A stretch of DNA of 64,000 nucleotides from Phycisphaerales bacterium. Lineage in GTDB: Bacteria; Planctomycetota; Phycisphaerae; UBA1845; UTPLA1. Positions 51,787 through 60,212 of the stretch are shown here, piece by piece; position 1 is the stretch's first letter; each line of letters starts with the position of its first letter. Made by a program: the position numbers and the translations under genes. The notes beneath the pieces were generated by a model that worked only from the letters and a program-made list of their open reading frames with translations, did no database searches and was not told the origin of the DNA. The stretch spans positions 1,736,001 through 1,800,000 of the forward strand of contig JACKHI010000001.1 in the NCBI GenBank assembly GCA_020639075.1. Reading direction: 5' to 3'.

Positions 51787-53632
51787 GGTGAATTCCTTTC
51801 GTCAAAGTGCGGCCGAGCAGCTTGCACAGCTGGGCCGGCAGGTCCTCAAGTCGTTGCACAACAATCGTGTTCGAGATGATCTGTTGCAGGCTGTCGTCCT
51901 GGATACCGACGCCCACGAGTTCAATGCCGGCACCGGCGATTCGTTTCGCGGCGTTGGCCGCATGCGCCACGCACGCACCGTCGCTACCTTCACATGCCGG
52001 CCGGCCGTCGGTCACGACCAACTGGATCTTGCGCGTCTCAGGTCGCACGATGAGCCGCCGGGCACCGATCTCCATGGCCTCGCCGAGCGGGGTGAGTCCC
52101 GAGCCCCGGATGCTCGGCAGGCGCTGGATGGCGGTCTTGATCGAATCCTCGAAGCGCTTGATGAGGCCGATCTCCAGGTTGCTGAGCCGGGTGAAGCGTT
52201 GCTTGAGTCTGCAGGGTTCGACGCCGGTCTGTTCGGCGGCCTCGAGCGTTCCCATCTGATCGCCGGTCGTGAAGGTGAAGGCCTCGGTGGGAATCTTCAG
52301 ATCGCTAAGCGCCTGCAGGAGCACGCGGACGGCATCCCGAGCGACATCCATCTTCGACGGTGTCATGCTGCCCGAGGCGTCGAGCACGATGGAGACCGCG
52401 GTCGATTTGCTCTGGACCAGCGCCCGCGTCCTGAAGACATCCAGGGCCGGGCGATCGAGACAGAGCCGATGCAGCGACCTGGGGGACAGCGCACCGCGGG
52501 GCTGCTCTTCGCGCCACCAGCGCTTTTCGGCAGATCGCAGGGCATTGGTCAGACCGCGACGCAGGCGCCGGACCTCATCTTCGCCTCGTGCCAGCAGCGA
52601 CAGGACGTCCGCGTCACTGGCGCCGGGCACGAGTTCGATGCGATCGTGCTTGCGGGTGAAGATGCGGTAGCATTGATCCCCATCCACCTTGGCGACGGCG
52701 CGCTCGATGCCGGACGCAACGACCTCGCTGATCAGCGAAGCGCCGCTCTCGCTGTCAACAAATCTCGTGATGTCAGACAGGTCGACAGCGGCTTCGGCAT
52801 CGTCGTGTATGCCTCCCGCGGTGGGCTCACTCTCGTCTGTGGATTCGTTCGGAGATTTCGGATTGCCCGCCGGATCGCCGATTTCATTTGAACCAGTCGA
52901 TCCTTCTTCGGCGTCGCCACATTCGGAAGCCGATTCCTCGGTGCCAGGTGTCGAAGTCGTGTTCACGGCCGATCCGGGGCCAGGCGTTTCCGCGTCGCCC
53001 TCTCCCGCGCTTGAAGCCGATGGACCAGCCGGCTGGTGATCTTCCTGCCGCTGTCGCTTCTGCTTCCGCAGCCAGCGTGCGAGCAACTTCTCGGAGAGCG
53101 CGGCCGAATCGGCCGTCGACCTGACCTGGGGAAACACAGCTAGAAGGTCCTCGTCGCCGACGATCTCCTGCTCCAGACCAAGCATCTCGGTGTGATGCGA
53201 CAGCTTGAGGTACACGGCCGTGCAGAAGCGCCGAAACGGGCTTGCCGTCCGCAGCGCTGCGCGGACTCGAGCCTTGACCTGTTCGAACAGTGCATCGAGA
53301 TTCGCACGAACGCCCGGCCAGCGCTGCATGGCCCGTTGCTCGATCAGGGCATCCTCGACCACGTTGAGCATGGCCTCGCAGCCGGGATACGCGCGGTTGA
53401 ACCTGGCGACCTCGTCGAAATCCGACCATACGACGTGGGCGGACTCGTGGTCCAGAAACCCGATGATCATGCGCTCCAAATCCGGCGCCATCGGGTCGGG
53501 AAGGGACGGCAGGACAATCTTTCTCCCGTCGGTGTACGCATTTTCGCCCTGGCAGATCAGTGAGATGCCGAACGAATCGGTCAGGGTTCGGGCCAGCCGT
53601 TCCAGCTGGCTTTCCAGTGGGTTGAATTTCAT
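51776..53632 (-). CDS. CobT-like protein with C-terminal VWA domain
   Basis: 618 residues (AGGAG before ATG). The N-terminal half is helical with DHESAHVVWSDFDEVARF (His-containing segment at about residue 75). A Ser/Glu/Gly-rich acidic linker at about 200-280 separates it from the VWA domain with MIDAS motif DASGS near residue 415 and the downstream TD-type loop (LVVTDGRPAC). The pairing with the next AAA ATPase resembles CobT-CobS and MoxR-VWA modules, not cobalamin synthesis itself. Likely a chaperone-like assembly factor of the mobile element. Confidence 0.85.
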   Translation of the reverse strand: MKFNPLESQLERLARTLTDSFGISLICQGENAYTDGRKIVLPSLPDPMAPDLERMIIGFLDHESAHVVWSDFDEVARFNRAYPGCEAMLNVVEDALIEQRAMQRWPGVRANLDALFEQVKARVRAALRTASPFRRFCTAVYLKLSHHTEMLGLEQEIVGDEDLLAVFPQVRSTADSAALSEKLLARWLRKQKRQRQEDHQPAGPSASSAGEGDAETPGPGSAVNTTSTPGTEESASECGDAEEGSTGSNEIGDPAGNPKSPNESTDESEPTAGGIHDDAEAAVDLSDITRFVDSESGASLISEVVASGIERAVAKVDGDQCYRIFTRKHDRIELVPGASDADVLSLLARGEDEVRRLRRGLTNALRSAEKRWWREEQPRGALSPRSLHRLCLDRPALDVFRTRALVQSKSTAVSIVLDASGSMTPSKMDVARDAVRVLLQALSDLKIPTEAFTFTTGDQMGTLEAAEQTGVEPCRLKQRFTRLSNLEIGLIKRFEDSIKTAIQRLPSIRGSGLTPLGEAMEIGARRLIVRPETRKIQLVVTDGRPACEGSDGACVAHAANAAKRIAGAGIELVGVGIQDDSLQQIISNTIVVQRLEDLPAQLCKLLGRTLTKGIHHVG

Positions 53633-53725
53633 GGTGAAACTCCTTTCGCGATGCGTATGAAAAAAGCCACGCCCGTCGCATCGCGATCACAGGCCTGGCA
53701 ACATCATTGAACCTGGTTGTACGGA

Positions 53726-54799
53726 TTACTTGCCGGTGGGACCGACGTGATGGTCGAACGTCTCGGCGATCACCTTGCGGTCCTCGGGCGGCACCTTGTT
53801 GAGGATCGTCGTCTGCAGCGCTCGCGGAAACTCATTCCCCCGCGCCAGCCGGGCACACAGCGCCAGCAGGCGCCGCGTTGTGATCGTCGTCGTGAGTTGT
53901 TCCTCGGCATGGGCACGGCGCAGGTCCCCCGCCGCCCTGACCAGGCTGATCAGGAGGTTCTTTTGAAGTGAGGAATGGCGCGCCCGTAAGAGCCCGACTT
54001 CCTCGTTCTGCGGCAGGTAATCGACGTGGACCACGACGTCCCATCGATCGAGCCATGAGAAGTTCAGCACGTGGGTCCCGCTGGCATAGAGCCCCGAGTC
54101 CGAACCGAACCCCAGCGTGTTGGCGGTAGCGACCAGCCGAAAGTCCCCGTGCGGCGCAATCTCTTCGCCGGTATCGGTCAGCAGCAGTCGTCCGCCCGGT
54201 TCCAGCACCTGCTGCAAGGTGAAGCCGATCTCCGGCTGCATCGCGTCGATCTCGTCGAGTTGCAGGATATGGCCTTCGATCATGGCCTGCGGGAGGATGC
54301 CGCGGACGAACACGGTCTGACGCTGCTCATTGACCGTCCAGTGGCCGATGAAATCCGACACCGAGGTCTCGCCATTCAGCGATACCCGGCGCACGGGGCG
54401 ACCGGTCAGCGCCGCGATCTGGCGCACGAGTGAACTCTTGCCGGTGCCGCTGGGACCGTAGACGAAGACGCGTTCGTCATGTTCGATGGCCTCGGCGACA
54501 TCCCGACAGGCGTCGGTCCACACGAAGCTGGGATCCGAATCGGGAATGAGCGGGTGATCCACGCCGTAGCGCGCCGACATGGTGGCGCCGGCCACATCCA
54601 CGTTGAAATGCAGAACCTCGCCGACTCGTCGGACCCCGCGGGATTCAACGAATCCAGCGAACGCGTCGCCGTGAATCGGCAGTTCGGGAAATTGTCGGCG
54701 AAACGCCCCTGGCTCGACGCTGTGGTCGGTGCGAAGATGAATCGCCAGAGAAAACTCCTCGGTGTTCCCGCAGAGCGGGCATTCGAGTCTTCGGGACAT
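53726..54799 (-). CDS. MoxR/CobS-like AAA+ ATPase with N-terminal zinc finger
   Basis: 357 residues from ATG 54799 (AGGAGA upstream). The N-terminus has Cys7, Cys10, His21 and His26, a C2H2-type zinc finger. Walker A GPSGTGKS is at residues 115-122, Walker B ILQLDEIDAM (Asp182, Glu183), sensor-1 region LVATANTLG, and RWDVVVHVDYLPQNEE. The closest style is CobS/MoxR. It is followed by the VWA gene, its natural partner. Confidence 0.85.
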   Translation of the reverse strand: MSRRLECPLCGNTEEFSLAIHLRTDHSVEPGAFRRQFPELPIHGDAFAGFVESRGVRRVGEVLHFNVDVAGATMSARYGVDHPLIPDSDPSFVWTDACRDVAEAIEHDERVFVYGPSGTGKSSLVRQIAALTGRPVRRVSLNGETSVSDFIGHWTVNEQRQTVFVRGILPQAMIEGHILQLDEIDAMQPEIGFTLQQVLEPGGRLLLTDTGEEIAPHGDFRLVATANTLGFGSDSGLYASGTHVLNFSWLDRWDVVVHVDYLPQNEEVGLLRARHSSLQKNLLISLVRAAGDLRRAHAEEQLTTTITTRRLLALCARLARGNEFPRALQTTILNKVPPEDRKVIAETFDHHVGPTGK

Positions 54800-54991
54800 G
54801 GTGTCTCCTTTCAAGATAGAAGAGCCCGGCCGTCACGATCCGAGGGTCACGCAACGCGCGCGATGATCTCCCACGAGAACGGACGTTCCGGGCCAGTTTG
54901 TTGACGTGAGGTCAGCGGCTTCGTCAAAGCCGTGAATATGAGGTTGAACAGCTTCGCTCGACCTGAAGTCACAGAAAAAGTGAGTCGAGGA

Positions 54992-55282
54992 TCAAGGCAT
55001 CGGTGGAGGATCGAATTCAGGCCCCGGCGGTGCGGTCAACGGATTGTCCGCTGACTCAGTCTCAATAGCGCTCGCTAGCAAGTCCTGGGGCGTAACCGAA
55101 TCGGCAATCAGGTTGGGTCGAATCTCCGGCGCCGCGACCTTGCGATGCAACGTGAACTTCCGGCGACAGTCGTTGCAGTACTTCAGCGGTCGATCGCCCA
55201 TCGTGGCGGTCTTCCTAACGCCTTTGCTTCGTGTTCTTGAACTCCCGCAGTACGGGCATTTGGCTTTTCGTCCTCGTTTCAT
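54992..55282 (-). CDS. Zinc-ribbon protein
   Basis: 96 residues. A strong four-Cys ribbon: CPYCGSSRTRSKG and YCNDCRRKF, resembling the zinc ribbon of IS1/InsA-like and related proteins. The rest is disordered. It lies in the minus-strand series upstream of the AAA gene. Confidence 0.6.
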   Translation of the reverse strand: MKRGRKAKCPYCGSSRTRSKGVRKTATMGDRPLKYCNDCRRKFTLHRKVAAPEIRPNLIADSVTPQDLLASAIETESADNPLTAPPGPEFDPPPMP

Positions 55283-55339
55283 GTTTCAGTTGCTTGTCCT
55301 CCGCGAAAACCCTCCTTTCCGGCTGTTTCCGCCCGGTGA

Positions 55340-55621
55340 TCAGACCTTCATGGCCTTGATCGGACCGAAATCCTCCTGGTCATCCACCGGTTGACTATGC
55401 TGGAGCAGATACTTGTAGGCTTCCTCGAGCGCCGAGATCGCCTTGGGCACTTCGTTGAGGCTCAGGCTGTTGGTGCCCTTCCATTCGCCGGACTTGTCCT
55501 TGTAGCGGACCTCGATGATGACCTTGGCGATCGGCACGGCCTGGCCGGCGCGTTCCGTGATGTTGCGAAAGATCGACGCGCGCACCGCGCCCATCTTGAA
55601 TACACGTTCTGGTTTTGACAT
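55340..55621 (-). CDS. Conserved small mobile-element protein (single-domain beta/alpha)
   Basis: 93 residues from ATG 55621 (AGGGG upstream). It has a strand-rich domain with FKMGAVRASIFRN, then VIIEVRYKDKSGEWKGTNSLSLNEVPKAI and a C-terminal helix SALEEAYKYLLQH. This pattern recurs in archaeal and bacterial mobile elements, function unknown. It is the first gene of the minus-strand series. Confidence 0.6.
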   Translation of the reverse strand: MSKPERVFKMGAVRASIFRNITERAGQAVPIAKVIIEVRYKDKSGEWKGTNSLSLNEVPKAISALEEAYKYLLQHSQPVDDQEDFGPIKAMKV

Positions 55622-56727
55622 TGGAGTGTTTCCCCTATCGATTGGATCTACCAAACCGATACGATCGATAAGACGATGCATTTAATAAACCTTTCGACTC
55701 CGACCCGGATCGGAGGCGTGCATCGAAGCGCACAGGCCCCGCGGCCTGTGATCGAAGAGCGATCGTTGCGCACGCCGACTTGCAAGGGGGGAAGGAGCCG
55801 AACGAGGTGTCGTCACCGACGACGCTGGCTGTTGCGGATGGCGCGGATTGGTTGACCGTTCAGAAGTGCTGAGTTGGAATCGGACCGGCAGGATGTGTTG
55901 AAGAAGTAAAGGCAAGGCCATCGAACGCCGAGCCCTGGCTGCAGAAATGCTCGCACTGGAGAGCGATTCATGCGGAAACAGGTGTTTCCGGGCGGAATGA
56001 CCGCGAATCGTGTCTCGTGCACGGCGAATAGCTCGCCACACGACGAGCAACGAATTCCGACGCATGCTGACCTCGCATCGACGGATCGCTCACGATCGAC
56101 ATTCCAGTTATGAGGTGGTTGGCGATCGTTCGCGCTCCTGACGCTGGTTCAGCACAGTCGTAATTATGATTCTCAATTGAAGTCAACAGAGTATTTAAGT
56201 TTTTGGGAACACGGTGTTTCTGAATTCACTACGCCAGGCTGGCCAGTTCAGAGTCGCGAACCAAGGACTGAATCGGTCGGAGGCTAGCGTCGTTTAGATC
56301 AATGCTCCGAACCGATGAGACTCGACATGGCGAAATATTGACAATCGAATCCAGCAGACGCGGGAACCCTTTGTCCAGAGTTCGGTTGTTAACTCCTCGT
56401 GCTCTGCGCGGACACACCCATTGACCTCATTTGGGGGAACCAATTGGTCCTAGTTTGGTATCAATTCGTGCGATGGAATCTTCGCCTTCGAAGTCTACCT
56501 TCCTTCAGGACGGTGCGGAGCCGAGTCACGGTTGATTGCCATGATCTCGTGGGGTAGCCGCCGTGTTGGGATTGCAAAGCCGGATGGAGCCGATCGCCCC
56601 CAATTGTCCGCCACTCGGAATCGGGCCATCGAGTGACAAACCGGGCTTGTTTCGCATTGCCCGTACCGCCATAATGAGACCTGACTTATCGATTGCTGGA
56701 TTCCCAGCTTGAAGACGGGCACAAGCG
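55622..56727. other. 1.1-kb intergenic region with two related palindromes
   Basis: No supported gene; a frame at 55682-56065 is compositionally random. It carries CGGAAACA/TGTTTCCG (55973-55990) and a similar GGAACACGGTGTTTC (56206-56220), plus ACCAATTGGT (56439-56448). The divergent promoters of the zinc-ribbon series and the kinase operon must lie here. Confidence 0.5.
55973..55990. promoter_or_regulatory. Palindrome CGGAAACA/TGTTTCCG, operator candidate
   Basis: A perfect 8-bp-arm dyad with a 2-base spacer in the divergent intergenic region. A near-copy is at 56206-56220. Two related dyads about 230 bases apart suggest a shared regulator. Confidence 0.45.
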
Positions 56728-58467
56728 ATGACCACGCCGAAAGATACTCGGGCGCTGGGGGGAACGGTCGACCTAATGGTCGGGCCCTGGGTACTTCTGC
56801 GCAAGATCGGTTGCGGGGCATTTAGCGAGGTATGGAAAGCACGTCACAACATTCTCGAGAATCGAGTTGCCGCGGTAAAGATCGCCACAGATTCGACTTA
56901 TGTTCGACTCCTGCAGCAGGAGGCGATTGCCGTTGACCGGCTCGATCACCCAAATGTCGTGAAGGTGATCGATGTCGCACCCTTTGATGATCTACCGCAT
57001 CTCGTCATGGAGTACATCGATGGCAATGCCCTCGATTCGATCATTGCGAACAAGCAACTCGATCTTCCGCGGTCTGCGAGAATCGCTTCCCAAGTCCTCG
57101 CGGGGCTCCAGCACGCGCATGATATGGGGATTATCCACCACGACTTGAAGCCCCCGAATATCCTCGTCGGGCCGAACGACGAAACGAAACTGGCGGACTT
57201 CGGGCTTGGCAAGGTGGCCGTCGATGCCCATCGATCGATGATGCAATCTACGTCCATGAATGAAAATGAAGCCCAAGCGCTTCGAGGAACCCTTGCGTAC
57301 ATGCCACCCGAACAGGTCCAAGGCCTCGACTTCGATCACCGAATCGACCTCTACGCGTTCGGTGTAACGTGGTTCCAGATGCTGACAGGTCGCCTACCCG
57401 CGGGTAGGGACGAGTTACCAACGACGCATTGTAAGGAACTGCCACGGGCCTGCGACGAGATCTACGTGCTTGCCACGGCGTCGCTCGAGCGCCGTGCAAC
57501 GACCGCGGCCCAGTTGCTCAAGCTCGTCAAGGTTGTGGCGCACCCGGCAGTGGAAGCGCCCGGCGTCGCGGTGGAATCCCGGGGCCTTGCGATGGATCTT
57601 GGTCGCGACTCGAGCGGCTTGAGACGCATCACGTCAACGGGGATTGCATGCGAAGAACAGCTGGCATGGGCCGAGCGCCTCGGCGCACCAGTGACCTGGC
57701 AAAATGCCTTTAGCATGGCATTCGTTTTGATCCCGCCAGGACGATTCCGAATGGGACGCAGTAATGGCGACGCCACGGCGGTAGAAGACGAAATGCCGCA
57801 GGAATATGTAGAAATTGAAGCAGCTTTTTACGCTGGCGTGTTTCCAGTCACCAACCAACAAATCACATACATGATGGGCCTTGGTCCTGGGCAAACCGTG
57901 GAACTCGAGACCCTGCTACGCGATCGCGCATTCGCCCCGCGTCTCCGCTCGAACCACGCAGATCCCCTCGACCCCTGCGTCGAGTTGAATGTCGAAGACG
58001 TATCGATCATATGCAGCGTCATGCAACGATTTGATGGCATCGAATACAGGCTTCCGTCGGAAGCCGAATGGGAATACGCGGCCCGCGCTGGCTCAAGCGA
58101 TCCGTACTGGTGGGGAGACCCGGTGGATGCAAGCCAGCACGCAGTATTCGGGAGATCATCGCCCTGCCCTGCCGATTCCCATCGGACCAACGCATGGGGA
58201 CTTGTCGACGTTCTGGGAAACGTCGCCGAGTGGACGGCCAGCAAGTATGCCCCGTTGCGAGAATCCGCCAAGGTAGAGGTCGTTCCGCCAAGTCACGCGG
58301 GCAACCGGGTCGTACGCGGCGGAAGCTGGGCCAGTAAAGACGAGATGGACCTCCGGGTAAGTCGCCGCGTCCCTCGGCACGGCCAAGTGCGAGCTAACTG
58401 GATCGGCACTCGGCTCGTGGCAAACGCGAAGTCGGTAGTCGATCAACTGAAGAGGGAGTCGAGCTAG
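56728..58467 (+). CDS. Ser/Thr protein kinase fused to formylglycine-generating-enzyme (FGE-sulfatase) domain
   Basis: 579 residues. Kinase domain at about 20-275: glycine loop KIGCGAFSEVW (28-36), Lys51 in AAVK, IIHHDLKPPN (Asp139, Asn144; the usual HRD arginine is His), DFG at 157-159 and MPPEQ (193-196). From about residue 320, an FGE/SUMF1-type C-type lectin fold: FVLIPPGRFRMGR, YRLPSEAEWEYAARAG, NAWGLVDVLGNVAEWT, RVVRGGSWASKD. The FGE copper-site cysteines are not evident, so it may be a ligand-binding and not catalytic domain. First gene of a four-gene operon, 10 bases from the next start. Confidence 0.92.
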   Translation: MTTPKDTRALGGTVDLMVGPWVLLRKIGCGAFSEVWKARHNILENRVAAVKIATDSTYVRLLQQEAIAVDRLDHPNVVKVIDVAPFDDLPHLVMEYIDGNALDSIIANKQLDLPRSARIASQVLAGLQHAHDMGIIHHDLKPPNILVGPNDETKLADFGLGKVAVDAHRSMMQSTSMNENEAQALRGTLAYMPPEQVQGLDFDHRIDLYAFGVTWFQMLTGRLPAGRDELPTTHCKELPRACDEIYVLATASLERRATTAAQLLKLVKVVAHPAVEAPGVAVESRGLAMDLGRDSSGLRRITSTGIACEEQLAWAERLGAPVTWQNAFSMAFVLIPPGRFRMGRSNGDATAVEDEMPQEYVEIEAAFYAGVFPVTNQQITYMMGLGPGQTVELETLLRDRAFAPRLRSNHADPLDPCVELNVEDVSIICSVMQRFDGIEYRLPSEAEWEYAARAGSSDPYWWGDPVDASQHAVFGRSSPCPADSHRTNAWGLVDVLGNVAEWTASKYAPLRESAKVEVVPPSHAGNRVVRGGSWASKDEMDLRVSRRVPRHGQVRANWIGTRLVANAKSVVDQLKRESS

Positions 58468-58476
58468 GAGGGGCGA

Positions 58477-60189
58477 TTGCATCAATCGATCGCCCAAAGA
58501 GTGGCAATGGAATTACCGACTTGTCTAATGTGCGGCGAGAGTATCGAACCCGGAGCAGATTCGTGCCCTGCGTGCAAAGTTGCATTGAAACGATGTGCCA
58601 ACGATCAATGTGGTCAGGCCCTTCCCCTGGAAGTTGAGTTCTGCCCATTCTGCGGATCGGAGAACAAGCGCGAGGCAGCAGAAAACGAGACGGTTGCCGA
58701 GGCGCCTTGCAACCTCGCTTCGATCGACGCCACGGATTCAGTTGACTCACGTGAGACTATCGTCGCACCGGCCGAACCAGGAAGTCCATCTACGTTAGCG
58801 ATCGGTAACTTGCCAGGTACGGAGCTCGGCCACGCCGACGTCCTTCAGGCTGACATCAATAGCTCGGCAATGCTGGCGACCGCGTCCATCGGGGGCATGA
58901 TCGGGCAATCGCAAATTAGCGCTTTTGACGAGGGCATGGCAGACCTCGGGCCTTCAGTGATGGGCGAATCGAGTGCACCCGTCAGGCTAGAATTCAACCT
59001 GTCGGCCAAGTTGCGAATCGGGCAAAAGGGGCTTCTTCGCCTTCGAATCACCTCCGACGTATCGTCCAATCGGATGAGATTATGCACTCGTTGCGATTCT
59101 GAAGTACTTGAATCACCCGTCGAGTTTCAACGACTTATTGAACCGGGCGAGGCGATCGAACTGGATCCGATTCGATTCGTACCCCGCAATGCAGGCGCCG
59201 ACATAATCCAGATCACGATTGAGGCAAGTAATCGCCAAAACGTCCCCTTGGGTCGGTACGAGGCGCTACGCTCGATCGAGGTGGAGGATCCAAGTTCTCC
59301 GGATTCACAAAATCGAATCGAAGCCGGGGGCGACGTGATCATCATGGGGAATGCCGGTGGGCAACTGGGATTCCCCGGCCTGACACACGAACCATTCGAG
59401 CACTCGGCTGCCGAATCGTGGCGTACGCTCCCTCTCAGGGTGGACACCCAATTTGCCCGTCGGCTGGCAAGAATAAGGCCGCATCAAATGCCGCCCCAAT
59501 TCCCAGCTATCCCTGGTGGAGCTAGTGCGGGAGGCCAAGTGCTTGATTCGGCTGTACGGTTCGAATACGCAAGCGGGGAGACGCTTGGCTTGCTTGTTAC
59601 CACCGCCCGTGCGTGCGGCATTGGCCGTGGCGGTATCCCTGTCGTGCGCTGGCTGATTCACGCGCCGGACGGCAACGCGCAGCAGGAGGCGCGGCTATCT
59701 CGCTGTCATGCCGTATTTCAATTGGATAAGAACCTTGCGTGGGTCGAGGATCGTAGCACGAACGGGGTCTGGCTCAATGACAAGCGCATTGCCCGGGGCA
59801 AGGCCGAGATTCTCGCGGACGGCGATGAACTGAACTTCGCCGACGTTGTCTCGTTTGCTGTGCGTCTCGGTGGAAACCAAGCAGGGGTTAGGTCCATCTG
59901 GCTTACACGTAGCGACATCACGGGGCAATTGCTCGCATATGCCATGGTCGACCCCCGCGAACCCATGCTAGTCCCGGACGGCCTTCTTGGATCACCCGAT
60001 GCTACTTGGATGGCTTGGCGGCGGGGCAATGCGGAAGACCTCGAAATGCAAGTCAGCGACGGATCCGCCGATTGGACCGCGATCACGGAAGGCGCACGAA
60101 CACGGCTCGCTGCTGGCATGACAGTGGAGTGGCAGAGTCGTCAAATCCCGACTGACCTCTTACAGAGCATCGCCAGCGGATCGACATGA
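58477..60189 (+). CDS. Zinc-ribbon and FHA-domain protein
   Basis: 570 residues from TTG 58477, which has AGGAGGGG overlapping the upstream stop. The ATG at 58507 is the alternative. Two N-terminal zinc ribbons: Cys16/19/30/33 and Cys40/45/56/59. The middle is an Ig-like strand region (SAKLRIGQKGLLRLRITSDV; FVPRNAGADIIQITIEAS). The C-terminal part (about 370-470) is an FHA domain (ARLSRCHAVFQLD, EDRSTNGVWLNDKRI, ILADGDELNFADVVSFAV). FHA domains bind phosphothreonine, so it is the natural reader for the operon's kinases. Confidence 0.88.
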   Translation: MHQSIAQRVAMELPTCLMCGESIEPGADSCPACKVALKRCANDQCGQALPLEVEFCPFCGSENKREAAENETVAEAPCNLASIDATDSVDSRETIVAPAEPGSPSTLAIGNLPGTELGHADVLQADINSSAMLATASIGGMIGQSQISAFDEGMADLGPSVMGESSAPVRLEFNLSAKLRIGQKGLLRLRITSDVSSNRMRLCTRCDSEVLESPVEFQRLIEPGEAIELDPIRFVPRNAGADIIQITIEASNRQNVPLGRYEALRSIEVEDPSSPDSQNRIEAGGDVIIMGNAGGQLGFPGLTHEPFEHSAAESWRTLPLRVDTQFARRLARIRPHQMPPQFPAIPGGASAGGQVLDSAVRFEYASGETLGLLVTTARACGIGRGGIPVVRWLIHAPDGNAQQEARLSRCHAVFQLDKNLAWVEDRSTNGVWLNDKRIARGKAEILADGDELNFADVVSFAVRLGGNQAGVRSIWLTRSDITGQLLAYAMVDPREPMLVPDGLLGSPDATWMAWRRGNAEDLEMQVSDGSADWTAITEGARTRLAAGMTVEWQSRQIPTDLLQSIASGST

Positions 60190-60212
60190 CGATCAAGAGA
60201 TAGGATTCAACC

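Noticed and set aside
51647..52891. 414-codon plus-strand frame opposite the VWA gene
   Set aside because: Shadow frame; the minus-strand protein has a clear MIDAS motif and a good start.
51776..54799. Aerobic cobaltochelatase (CobS/CobT) genes
   Set aside because: The fold types match, but no cobalamin genes are nearby and the neighbours are mobile-element proteins.
55682..56065. 127-codon minus-strand frame before the zinc-ribbon series
   Set aside because: Arg/Ser-rich random composition and no ribosome-binding site.
56728..58467. Diversity-generating-retroelement target
   Set aside because: The FGE fold fits, but no reverse transcriptase or template repeat is visible in the window.
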